The notes under the pieces were generated by a model. That model ran no database searches. It had not been told where the DNA came from and saw only the letters and a program-made list of their open reading frames with translations. Shown here in pieces: positions 8,897 to 16,325 of a stretch of DNA of 64,000 bases; positions within the stretch are counted from its first letter, which is position 1, and every line of letters starts with the position of its first letter. A program made the translations under genes and the position numbers. The DNA comes from Hymenobacter puniceus (lineage in GTDB: Bacteria; Bacteroidota; Bacteroidia; Cytophagales; Hymenobacteraceae), in the NCBI RefSeq assembly GCF_014333525.1, contig NZ_JACSCX010000002.1:124001-188000 (forward strand). Direction: 5' to 3'.

Positions 8897-9435
8897 CGAC
8901 TCAGCACCGTGCCTGAGTAGGAGGTGCCGTCGGCGGTAATGGGGCGGCTGTTGAGGAAGTAGCGGCGGCGGGTGTTGTAGGAGCAGGGGCAGCAGCCGGT
9001 GCCATCCTCGGTGCTGATTTCCAGGTTGCTGATGTCGAACTGGCGGCTGGCCAGTGGCACCACCACGCGGTAGCTGGAGCCCAGAAACTGCGCCGCCGTG
9101 CTGATTTTGCCGGCAAACAGCAGGTTGAGAGCAATGTCGCGGTTGGTGAAGCCGAAGCCCTGGTACAGGCCCTGAAACTGCTGCCGGATGGTGTCGCGGG
9201 GCTGGGTGAAATCGGGGTTGGCGTAGCGCACCACGTAAGCCGAGGCCACTTCGGCCTTGCGGAAGCCGTTTTGCAGCGTGTCGGCATCGAGGCGAAACAG
9301 CACCAGCTCGTCGGCAAATGGGTCGCAGGCGTCGCAGTCGACGGTGCCGCAGCCGCAACCGGCCAGGGCGGCGCTTAGCAGGCCGGCGGCCAGCAAACGA
9401 AAGGAAAGCGTGCGGAAGGGTAGGATTGACAGCAT
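8893..9435 (-). CDS. lipoprotein of unknown function, paralogue B
   Basis: A 180-residue lipoprotein; lipobox LAGC lies about 27 residues from the ATG at 9435, which was chosen because it starts the signal peptide. It is a clear paralogue of 8213-8710, with the same order of motifs: CDACDPF, LDADTLQNGFR, SAYVVRYANPD, SYRVVVPLASRQFDISNLE and TGCCPCSYNTRRRYFLN. The two genes are in the same direction, separated by 182 bases that hold a 35-bp palindrome. The stop codon is embedded in that repeat. Function unknown; an envelope location follows from the lipobox. Confidence 0.78.
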   Translation of the reverse strand: MLSILPFRTLSFRLLAAGLLSAALAGCGCGTVDCDACDPFADELVLFRLDADTLQNGFRKAEVASAYVVRYANPDFTQPRDTIRQQFQGLYQGFGFTNRDIALNLLFAGKISTAAQFLGSSYRVVVPLASRQFDISNLEISTEDGTGCCPCSYNTRRRYFLNSRPITADGTSYSGTVLSR

Positions 9436-9508
9436 AGAATAGGAAGAGTGAGATGAATGCCGCACAGTTGCATAGAGCACCGTAATTTGCCGGCTCCGCA
9501 ATATACTT

Positions 9509-10381
9509 ATGCTGCCTTCAGAACCGATAGTGTCGCGGCTGGCGCCCACGCCCAGCGGCTTCCTGCACCTCGGCAATGCCGTCAACTTCACTCTCACCTG
9601 GCTGCTCACGCGCCAGACGGGCGGCACGCTGCACCTGCGCATCGACGACCTGGACCGCGCCCGGTTCCGCCCAACCTACCTTGATAACATCTTCCGCACC
9701 CTCGACTGGCTGGGTGTCGATTACGACGCCGGCCCCAGCGGCCCTGCCGACTTCGAGCAGCACTACTCGCAACGCCACCACCTGCCCGCCTACGAGGCCG
9801 TGCTGCAGCAGCTGGCGCAGGTGCCCGGCCTGTTGCAGGCCAGCACCCGCTCGCGCACTGGCGCTACGCCCGCCACCACCGTGCCGCTGCATACGCCCGA
9901 AGCCGCCTGGCGCGCCCAGGTACCGCCCACTACCGAAATCAGCTTTCCAGATGCAGCCCAAGGGCTAACGACGGTGCCGCTGGGCGCGCTGATGCCCGAC
10001 TTTGTGGTGCGCAAGAAAGATGGCGCCGCCGCCTACCAGGTGGCTTCGGTGGTGGATGATCTGCGACTGGGTACCAACTTGCTAGTGCGCGGCCTCGACT
10101 TGCAGGCCAGCACCGCCGCCCAGCTCTGGCTGGCCCGGCAACTGCCCGAAACCGCGCCGTTCAACGCCACCCGCATCCGGTTTCATCACCACAACCTGCT
10201 GCTCGCGCCCGATGGCCAGAAACTGTCGAAATCCACGCAGGCCAGCGGCTACGGTGGGATTATAGCCGAAGCCACCGGCCCGCAAGTAGTGTATGAGGCC
10301 GTGGCGCAACTGCTGGGGTTGCCGCCCGGCCCGGTTGGTTCGTTGCCGGAACTGGCCGACAGGTGGCGGGAGGCTGGCTGA
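9509..10381 (+). CDS. glutamyl-Q tRNA(Asp) synthetase-like protein, zinc site lost
   Basis: A 290-residue class I aminoacyl-tRNA synthetase core without an anticodon-binding domain, the GluQ-RS (YadB) layout. The HIGH-like motif is PTPSGFLHLGNA (about residues 13-24) and the KMSKS-like loop is GQKLSKS near 248. The conserved LRIDDLDRARFRP matches the Glu-binding stretch. GluQ-RS enzymes attach glutamate to queuosine at position 34 of tRNA(Asp). Unusually, the protein has no cysteine at all: where E. coli YadB has its zinc-binding CxC..C knot, this one reads LLQASTRSR. The start codon follows an AT-rich stretch. The family call is good; retained activity is likely but untested. Confidence 0.85.
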   Translation: MLPSEPIVSRLAPTPSGFLHLGNAVNFTLTWLLTRQTGGTLHLRIDDLDRARFRPTYLDNIFRTLDWLGVDYDAGPSGPADFEQHYSQRHHLPAYEAVLQQLAQVPGLLQASTRSRTGATPATTVPLHTPEAAWRAQVPPTTEISFPDAAQGLTTVPLGALMPDFVVRKKDGAAAYQVASVVDDLRLGTNLLVRGLDLQASTAAQLWLARQLPETAPFNATRIRFHHHNLLLAPDGQKLSKSTQASGYGGIIAEATGPQVVYEAVAQLLGLPPGPVGSLPELADRWREAG

Positions 10382-10398
10382 ACGAGGAACTATCCGGC

Positions 10399-10495
10399 CG
10401 TCATGCCGAGGCGCAGCCGAAGCATCTCGCGTGCTGACGAAGGATTAGCAATTCAACATCAGCACGCGAGATGCTTCGACAAGCTCAGCATGACG
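10399..10495. repeat. inverted repeat, GTCATnCCGAG family
   Basis: Arms 10399-10437 and 10459-10495 pair; the inner 16 bases (GCATCTCGCGTGCTGA and complement) are perfect, the outer part is imperfect. It lies between the convergent GluQ-RS and endonuclease V genes and may serve as a shared terminator. Confidence 0.8.
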
Positions 10496-10513
10496 TCCTG
10501 TTACTAACAGCCC

Positions 10514-11200
10514 CTACCGCAACTCCTTCTTGAACTCCTCGGCCCAATGGTCCGCCAAACGGGTGGGCTCGGGGAGTTTATAACCGCGCAGGCAGGCCAG
10601 CGTGAGGCGGGTGGCGGTGGCTTGGTCGCAGCGGTGGCCGGGACTCACGAACAGCGGTAGCACCTTGTCTTTGCTGCGGATAACTTCGCCCAGCAGCTCG
10701 CCGCCCCGGTCGGTAAGCGGGCTGATGCTGCCGCGGGTGGGGGCGGGCTCCTGGAACGTGCCGGTCAGCTTCTGCTTGGCCACTCCGAAGGTGGGCATAT
10801 CGAGCAATACGCCGATATGGGCCGCAATGCCCATGCGGCGCGGGTGCGCAATGCCGTGGCCGTCGACCATGATGATGTCGGGCTTCTGGCGGAGCTTTTC
10901 GTAGGCCAGCAGCACGTTGGGCGCTTCCCGAAACGATAGCAGCCCCGGAATGTAGGGCAGCGTCACGGCACTGGTGTGATACACTTTCTCTACCAGCTCC
11001 AGCGACGGAAAGCGCAGCAGCACAAACACCGACAGGATGGTATCGGGCGTGGGAAACGACGAGTCGCAGCCGGCAATGAAGGTGGGCTCGCGCGGCAGCG
11101 GCTCCTGGCGCACTTTGGCGCGCATGGTTTCCTGCAGCTGCGTCAGCTCCCTGACGATAAGCGGATCGGCGGGCGGGCCGGGCGGGCGGTAGTAGGCCAT
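10514..11200 (-). CDS. nfi: endonuclease V (deoxyinosine 3' endonuclease)
   Basis: A 228-residue endonuclease V. Diagnostic motifs in order: AGCDSSF with the first catalytic Asp (about residue 45), PYIPGLLSFREAP (the PYIP wedge that separates strands at the lesion, and the catalytic Glu), MVDGHGIAHPRRMGIAAHIG with the second Asp, and FVSPGHRCDQATA. The enzyme nicks DNA or RNA one base 3' of inosine and works on deaminated adenine. The ATG at 11200 (MAYYRPPGPP) was chosen over an upstream in-frame start because the extra residues are low-complexity repeat DNA. Slight N-terminal divergence aside, length is normal. Confidence 0.93.
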   Translation of the reverse strand: MAYYRPPGPPADPLIVRELTQLQETMRAKVRQEPLPREPTFIAGCDSSFPTPDTILSVFVLLRFPSLELVEKVYHTSAVTLPYIPGLLSFREAPNVLLAYEKLRQKPDIIMVDGHGIAHPRRMGIAAHIGVLLDMPTFGVAKQKLTGTFQEPAPTRGSISPLTDRGGELLGEVIRSKDKVLPLFVSPGHRCDQATATRLTLACLRGYKLPEPTRLADHWAEEFKKELR

Positions 11201-11206
11201 TTTTGG

Positions 11207-11360
11207 GTGATGAGGTGATGAAGTGATAGAGTGATAAGGTGGACAGGAACCAGCCTTAGCAAACAACCTATACTACGGCTGTGCGGTACCTAAAGACGTC
11301 TTGACGCCCTTCTCCCGGTCCTCATCACTTGTTTCCCTCATCACCTCATTCCCCCATCAC
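11207..11360. repeat. GTGATGA-rich imperfect inverted repeat
   Basis: A run of GTGATGA/GTGATAG units (11207-11240) is mirrored by CATCACCTCAT-type units (11324-11360), which run into the 3' end of the GT87 gene. Low complexity; no gene. Confidence 0.5.
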
Positions 11361-12518
11361 CTTCTCACCAGCTACTCTCTCCAGCCGTTCACGCCAGCGC
11401 GGAAATAGCAGCAGCTGGCCCTGAATGACCGCCCAGGCCAGAATCATGGGCAGCACTTTCAGCTTGTAGGGGTCAAAAACATGGTTGCGCACCGACGACG
11501 GAAACAGGTCGGTGGCTGACAGGGTGGTGATCACCGCCACCAGCACAAACAGCGGCAGCGCCAGCGGCGTGCTGCGGCGGTAGTAGATCCACCAGAGCAC
11601 AAAGCCCGCCACTGCAATAACGAACGTCGGCGACTCTGCCATCTGGTTGAACACCACCACGAAAATCAGGATGGAAGCCACGTAGAGGCGGCGGTAGTCG
11701 GGGTGGCGCCAGCAGCGCCAGTGCACCAGCGGCAGCAGCAGCAGCAGCAGCCCGGCCGCCTGCACCGGGCCTTTGGGCACGTTCAGGTTGAACCAGGCAT
11801 CGACTAGCCCCATTAACGAGAGCTGCACCGCCGTGGCCGAGGCCCGCACGATATCGAACCAGCCCTGGTAAATCATCAGAAAATCAGCCCACGACGTGAC
11901 CAGCAGCGGCGAAAACGCCAGCGCCAGCCCAAACACCACCGACCACAGCACGCCTCGCACCAGCTGCGTGGGGTAGAACAGAAACAGCAGCCCAATGCCG
12001 ATGCCGTAGATCTTGATGAACAGCGCCAGCATCAGACACAGCGCCGCCCAAGCCGTTTTCTGGTTTTCCAGGTTGATGTATACCCACAGCATCAGGCCCA
12101 CCAGCAGGCAGTTAGCTTGGCTGTTGTGGAAGGCCGTCATGGAATCTATCAGCAGCAGCAGCAGAAACAGCATGCCACGGTGCACGTCGGGGAACAGGCG
12201 CCGGCCAGCCGTGTAGAGCACGGCGCCATTGAGCAGGTTCCAGCCCAGCAGCCCCAGCCAGTCGGGCAGCACTGCAAACACGCCCATAAACAGCGCAAAC
12301 GTGGGGCTGTACTTGTAGGTGTCGTAGTAGTACTGCGGGTATTCGAGGTAGAGGTTTTTGCCCTCCAGTAGGTTGAAAAACGGCTTCGCGAAGATGTAGT
12401 AGTTGTTGATGCTGCCCTTAAGATAGTGCTGGGCCGTGACGATGACGATGAGCACCGTGTAGACCACAGCCACAAAACGAGGATTCAGCATCACGCGGGA
12501 GTAGCGGGCAGGCAGCAT
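11346..12518 (-). CDS. polytopic membrane protein, GT87 (DUF2029) family
   Basis: About 390 residues with roughly ten hydrophobic segments. After the first membrane segment comes NYYIFAKPFFNLLEGKNLY, then YYYDTYKYSPTFALFMGVF, the signature layout of GT87 polyprenol-phosphate mannosyltransferase-like proteins (DUF2029). Such proteins take mannose or arabinose from a polyprenyl carrier at the outer face of the inner membrane. Acidic residues in the first loop could be catalytic. The start at 12518 gives a short N-terminus before the first helix; an internal ATG at 12491 is an alternative. A TACTTTTG promoter core lies 23 bases upstream. Substrate unknown. Confidence 0.75.
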   Translation of the reverse strand: MLPARYSRVMLNPRFVAVVYTVLIVIVTAQHYLKGSINNYYIFAKPFFNLLEGKNLYLEYPQYYYDTYKYSPTFALFMGVFAVLPDWLGLLGWNLLNGAVLYTAGRRLFPDVHRGMLFLLLLLIDSMTAFHNSQANCLLVGLMLWVYINLENQKTAWAALCLMLALFIKIYGIGIGLLFLFYPTQLVRGVLWSVVFGLALAFSPLLVTSWADFLMIYQGWFDIVRASATAVQLSLMGLVDAWFNLNVPKGPVQAAGLLLLLLPLVHWRCWRHPDYRRLYVASILIFVVVFNQMAESPTFVIAVAGFVLWWIYYRRSTPLALPLFVLVAVITTLSATDLFPSSVRNHVFDPYKLKVLPMILAWAVIQGQLLLFPRWRERLERVAGEKVMGE

Positions 12519-12540
12519 AGGCGGAAAGGAATAGGAGCGG

Positions 12541-12548
12541 CAAAAGTA
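12541..12548 (-). promoter_or_regulatory. -7 promoter element of the GT87 gene
   Basis: The minus strand reads TACTTTTG, a full match to the Bacteroidota TAnnTTTG core. No TTG lies at the usual distance upstream. Confidence 0.45.
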
Positions 12549-12614
12549 CACCGATTCGCGCCGCGCTTTTGCTGGGAGCGGCACTTAGCTGACTTTGCGG
12601 CCAGGCGAACGGCC

Positions 12615-12696
12615 GTAGCATGAACTGTGCAATTCGCGTCTCCACGCCGTTGCGACGGATGTCCTTCCGGGCCGCGAACTACACAGTTCGCGCTAC
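12615..12696. repeat. pair of inverted GTAG-headed REP-like units
   Basis: Two copies face each other: GTAG at 12615-12618 followed by an imperfect palindrome around GAACTGTGCAATTCGC, and on the minus strand GTAG (12693-12696) followed by GCGAACTGTGTAGTTCGC. This is the layout of bacterial REP pairs. It lies between divergent genes. Confidence 0.75.
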
Positions 12697-12774
12697 AGCC
12701 CACTATTCAACTCAATTCCAACCTGGCTTGCGCCTCCCGCGTTAGGAAAGCAGACAGTTTTACCTGTAGCTGCT

Positions 12775-13344
12775 ATGTCCAAATCCGAACAACCTGCCCA
12801 CACCGGCAGCGGCGCTTTTTTTGAGCGCCGCTACTGGGTAGACGTGCAGCATGCCCGCCAGCCAGCTGCCGAGCTGCTCGACCATATCAAATGCAACCTG
12901 CCCGATTTCTCTCCCGATCTGCTGGCCAATTTCGAGAAATCCAAGGGCACTGCGCACTGCCTGAGCACCGGCGACGAGTTCCGCATTAAGATTCTGGGGC
13001 CCTGGAACGGCGACGTGCGCGTCACCGATATCGGCGACGACTTTTTTGAGCTGGCCACGCTGGAAAGCCACCCCGAAGCCGGGCGTATCCAATTTTCGCT
13101 GTGCCCGCACGCCACGTTGCCCGACACGCTGCGCTTTGAAATTCATTCGAAAGCCCGCTCCCGCGACGGGCTGGTGGCTTTCACCTACGACACGCTGGGC
13201 ATGGGCAAAAAGGTGCAGCAGCAAACCTGGGAAACCTTCTGCCAGCGTGTGGCCGAGTTCAGCGGCGGCTTGCTGCTGGGCCCGGTGCAGGTAGAAACCA
13301 TCCGCCAGGACGAGTCGGGCACTGAAGTCACGCAGGATGCCTAA
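12775..13344 (+). CDS. DUF1990-type protein, first of pair
   Basis: A 189-residue protein without signal or membrane segments. Motifs such as FRIKILGPWNGDVRV, ELATLESHPEAGRIQF, RFEIHSKARSRDGLVAF and CQRVAEFSGG resemble, by recall, the DUF1990 (UPF0548) superfamily of small START-like folds. It starts at an ATG 8 bases after GTAGCTGCT and its last 8 bases overlap the next gene, so the two are translationally coupled. The downstream protein is a second DUF1990-like protein, so the pair may form one heteromeric unit. Biological role unknown. Confidence 0.65.
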   Translation: MSKSEQPAHTGSGAFFERRYWVDVQHARQPAAELLDHIKCNLPDFSPDLLANFEKSKGTAHCLSTGDEFRIKILGPWNGDVRVTDIGDDFFELATLESHPEAGRIQFSLCPHATLPDTLRFEIHSKARSRDGLVAFTYDTLGMGKKVQQQTWETFCQRVAEFSGGLLLGPVQVETIRQDESGTEVTQDA

Positions 13345-14074
13345 GGCCGCCCCCCTCTACGAACTGCAAAAGGCGCGGCTGGAATCGTACGCCGATGCCG
13401 GCTACAACTTCGACCACGCCCGCCTAGCCGACTATACGTCCGACACCGGCTGGCACGTCGACGACTACGAAACTGAGCTGCCGATGGAAGCACCCGGCCC
13501 GGCCGAGGCGCACGGCGCGTGGGCTGCCGCCCGCGAGGTACTGCGCAACTACACGTTTCCGCCGCCCGGCCTCATCACCGGCATCTTCGTGCCCGACCAG
13601 CCGCTGGAGCAGCGCGTGATGGTGTTGCGCGGGCAGTTCCTGTTCTTCACGTTCTGGTTTGGGGTGCGCATCGGCGGCGTCACGGATGAAACCCGCACCC
13701 TGCCCGACGGCACCCAGGAGCAGGTGTGGGGCTACAACTACCGCACCCTGGAAGGCCATTTCGAGCGGGGCCAGATTGATTTCATGGTGCACAAGGAACT
13801 GGCCACCGGCCGGGTGCGCTTCCACATCCACGCCGTATCTCAGACGGGCCGCATCCGTAATCCGTTTTATTGGATCGGCTTCAAGTTGTTCGGCCGGATG
13901 CTGCAGGTGCGCTTCTCGCAGCAGTCGGTGCGGCGGCTGAAAGAGCAGGTAGAGGAAATGCTGCGCAAAGGCTGGACCTCACCGGATGCCTCCGAGGCGC
14001 CGCCCATTCAGGCCGCCGCCGGCCACAGCAGCGCGCAGGAGCAGGTGGACGAGGTATCTAGTGGTAAAGACTAA
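13337..14074 (+). CDS. DUF1990-type protein, second of pair
   Basis: A 245-residue protein. The DUF1990 features are FDHARLADYTSD near the N-terminus, AREVLRNYTFPPPGLITG, WGYNYRTLEGHFERGQIDFMV and VRFHIHAVSQTGR, followed by a helix RRLKEQVEEMLRKG. A charged, Ala/Ser-rich tail of about 30 residues follows and looks disordered. It overlaps the preceding gene by 8 bases and ends inside a strong terminator hairpin. The fold is predicted to be a ligand-binding helix-grip type; ligand unknown. Confidence 0.7.
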   Translation: MPKAAPLYELQKARLESYADAGYNFDHARLADYTSDTGWHVDDYETELPMEAPGPAEAHGAWAAAREVLRNYTFPPPGLITGIFVPDQPLEQRVMVLRGQFLFFTFWFGVRIGGVTDETRTLPDGTQEQVWGYNYRTLEGHFERGQIDFMVHKELATGRVRFHIHAVSQTGRIRNPFYWIGFKLFGRMLQVRFSQQSVRRLKEQVEEMLRKGWTSPDASEAPPIQAAAGHSSAQEQVDEVSSGKD

Positions 14075-14117
14075 ACGCTAGTTCCCCTCCTTCCCAAGGA
14101 GGGGAACTAGCGTTTAG
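14071..14117. terminator. 22-bp perfect hairpin containing the stop codon
   Basis: Arms 14071-14092 and 14096-14117 are perfect complements with a 3-base loop. The TAA stop of the DUF1990 gene (14072-14074) is inside the left arm. It serves the convergent gene 14143-14799 as well. Confidence 0.85.
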
Positions 14118-14142
14118 CTCTAATCAATCTATTGACTGATTT

Positions 14143-14799
14143 CTACGCTTCCTCTACCGGCTCGCCGCCATGAATCATGTCCGACGTAATGCCGGGCTCG
14201 TCGGTCACTTCGGAGCGGAACACGCCCACGATATGCGCCACTACAAAGGCCAGCACCACATACATTGAGACTTCGTGGATTTCCTTCATCGTATGCTCGA
14301 TGCTGCGGAAGTTGTCTTCGAACACCAGGATGATGCCCGTAACGACCATCACGGCCAGCACCACATAGAAGGCGCGGTAGCTGTAGCGCACCCACACGGC
14401 CTTGGCCGAGCCCGGCTCGCCAGCCGCAACGCGGCTTTTCAGGCGGGCCAGCTTAGCGGCCGTGCGCTGTCCGCCGCGCTGCCGGAAGCTCACCAACACC
14501 CGCAAGGCCAGCAGCACCGAAATAGCAATGCCAATCCAGATATGCCAGTCCCAGATGCGGTGCGCCACGATGCGCGTGAGGCCGCGCAGCTCCTCGGGAG
14601 CCATAGTCACGCCTTTTTCAGCCAGCACCTTGCTGAACTCCGGCGCCAGCGTCTTCACTTTCACAATTACAAATAGAAACAGAATAGTCATCAGCTGCGC
14701 CAGTACCAAGCCGGAGTTGGCCCAGTGCCAGATGCGTAAGCCCAGGGAGTTACGTTTCACACCCGTAGCAGCGGGAGCAGAAGTGGTGGAAGAAGTCAT
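14143..14799 (-). CDS. cytochrome b561-type membrane protein
   Basis: A 218-residue four-helix membrane protein. Histidines placed to bind two b hemes: RIWHWANSG in helix 1, HRIWDWHIWIG in helix 2, HEVSMYVVLAFVVAHIVG in helix 4, as in the b-type subunits of Ni/Fe hydrogenases and cytochrome b561. A basic loop (FRQRGGQRTAAKLARLKSR) separates helices 2 and 3 on the cytoplasmic side. The ATG at 14799 starts a short Thr/Ser-rich N-terminus before the first helix; the longer upstream frame is not credible. No hydrogenase or dehydrogenase partner lies next to it, so the electron donor is unknown. Confidence 0.82.
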   Translation of the reverse strand: MTSSTTSAPAATGVKRNSLGLRIWHWANSGLVLAQLMTILFLFVIVKVKTLAPEFSKVLAEKGVTMAPEELRGLTRIVAHRIWDWHIWIGIAISVLLALRVLVSFRQRGGQRTAAKLARLKSRVAAGEPGSAKAVWVRYSYRAFYVVLAVMVVTGIILVFEDNFRSIEHTMKEIHEVSMYVVLAFVVAHIVGVFRSEVTDEPGITSDMIHGGEPVEEA

Positions 14800-15027
14800 T
14801 GTGCGGAATAGGAAGAGAACGGGAAGAGCAATGGTACCCGTAATGTATACGCTTATGCCCGCAACCTCATCAATTGAGCGGTTTTTCAAGACAGATTCAC
14901 GCTTCACTGTCGCCGCAGGCTAGCCGGCTACGTACACTGTCTGCTGAAATCCAGGCTAAACCTTTCGGGCTACACAGAGTTATAGCTTCTCGCACTTTTC
15001 TGCTCACCACTCCTTACCTACCAAACC

Positions 15028-16068
15028 ATGACTGCAGCCAAAGGCTACGCCGCTCACACGGTTAGTGCTCCCCTTGCTCCCTTTGATTTCGAGCGCCGCG
15101 ACGTCGGCCCGCACGATGTGCGCATTGAGATTCTGTTTTGTGGCGTGTGCCACTCCGACGTGCACCAGGTGCGCGACGAGTGGGGCGGCTCGATTTTTCC
15201 GATGGTACCCGGCCACGAAATCGTGGGCCGCGTGACCGAAGTGGGCGCCCACGTAAAAGGCTTCAAGGCCGGCGACCTAGCCGGTGTAGGCTGCATGGTG
15301 GACTCCTGCCAGCATTGCGCTGAGTGCAACGATGGCCTGGAGCAGTACTGCGACAACGGCTTCGTAGGCACTTACAACGCCAAAGGCAAGGACGGCCAGC
15401 CTACCTACGGCGGCTACTCCAACAGCATCGTGGTGACGGAGAAATTCGTGCTGCACGTATCGGAGAAGCTGGACCTGGCCCGCGTGGCCCCGCTGCTGTG
15501 CGCCGGCATCACTACCTGGTCGCCGCTGCGCCAGTGGAACGCGAAGGCTGGCGACCGGGTAGCCGTAATGGGCCTCGGTGGCCTCGGCCACATGGCCGTG
15601 AAGTTCGCCGCCGCTATGGGCTGCGAAGTAACCGTGCTCAGTACCTCGCCTTCCAAGGAAGAAGATGCCAAAGCCCTCGGCGCCCACAAATTCGTGGTAA
15701 CCAAGGACCCCGCTGCTATGAAGGGCATCAGCAACTACTTCGACCTGATCATCAACACCGTGTCGGCCCCGATGGACCTGACGCCCTACGTGGCCAGCCT
15801 GCGCCTCGATGGCACGATGGTATTGCTGGGCGTACCGCCGGAAGCGCCGCAGCTGCACGCCTTCAACCTCATTGCCAAGCGCCGCCGCATTGCCGGCTCG
15901 CTGATTGGTGGCATTCAGGAAACCCAGGAAATGCTGGACTTCTGCGCCGAGCACAACGTCATGAGCGACGTGGAAATCATCCGCATGGACTACATCAACG
16001 AAGCCTACGAGCGGATGATGAAGTCCGACGTGAAGTACCGCTTCGTTATCGACCTGGCCACGATTTAA
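15028..16068 (+). CDS. zinc NAD(P)-dependent alcohol dehydrogenase, YahK/AdhC-like
   Basis: A 346-residue medium-chain dehydrogenase. Catalytic zinc ligands: Cys38 (FCGVCHSD) and His63-Glu64 (PGHEIVG). Structural zinc: Cys94, Cys97, Cys100 and Cys108 (SCQHCAECNDGLEQYC). The coenzyme loop is GLGGLGHMAVKFA. The GHEIVGRV and CHSDVHQVRDEW segments place it with the cinnamyl-alcohol dehydrogenase/YahK group, which reduces aldehydes with NADPH. Cytoplasmic. It is divergent from the cytochrome b561 gene and ends with a strong terminator, so it is likely monocistronic. Physiological substrate unknown. Confidence 0.92.
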   Translation: MTAAKGYAAHTVSAPLAPFDFERRDVGPHDVRIEILFCGVCHSDVHQVRDEWGGSIFPMVPGHEIVGRVTEVGAHVKGFKAGDLAGVGCMVDSCQHCAECNDGLEQYCDNGFVGTYNAKGKDGQPTYGGYSNSIVVTEKFVLHVSEKLDLARVAPLLCAGITTWSPLRQWNAKAGDRVAVMGLGGLGHMAVKFAAAMGCEVTVLSTSPSKEEDAKALGAHKFVVTKDPAAMKGISNYFDLIINTVSAPMDLTPYVASLRLDGTMVLLGVPPEAPQLHAFNLIAKRRRIAGSLIGGIQETQEMLDFCAEHNVMSDVEIIRMDYINEAYERMMKSDVKYRFVIDLATI

Positions 16069-16120
16069 GCAGGTGGCAGGCAGGGCATAGCATAAGCTGG
16101 AAACCCCGCCTCCTAAAAGT

Positions 16121-16164
16121 AAACCCGTCTGTTGCCCTTCGTTTAGGGCGGCAGACGGGTTTTT
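16121..16164 (+). terminator. alcohol dehydrogenase terminator
   Basis: An 18-base stem with one mismatch (16121-16138 with 16145-16162) is followed by a T-run. Confidence 0.85.
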
Positions 16165-16190
16165 TACGTCAAAGGGGATGTCCGCACAGT

Positions 16191-16304
16191 GTAGAGACGC
16201 GACACTTCGCGTCTCGGCGTTGAACAAGTTGAACGACTAGGACCAAAGCCGCACCTTTACAAACAACATCAGCAACGCCCAGACGCGAAGTGTCGCGTCT
16301 CTAC
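16191..16304. repeat. inverted pair of GTAG-headed REP-like units
   Basis: Arms 16191-16222 and 16273-16304 (32 bases) pair with one mismatch. Each begins with GTAG (CTAC on the other end) followed by a palindrome AGACGCG..CGCGTCT. Located between two convergent genes. Confidence 0.85.
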
Positions 16305-16325
16305 AATCGTCGAAGAAGTAGTGAA

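Noticed and set aside
8893-9642. Longer reading frame for lipoprotein B
   Set aside because: The extra N-terminus overlaps the GluQ-RS gene on the other strand and would hide the lipobox signal.
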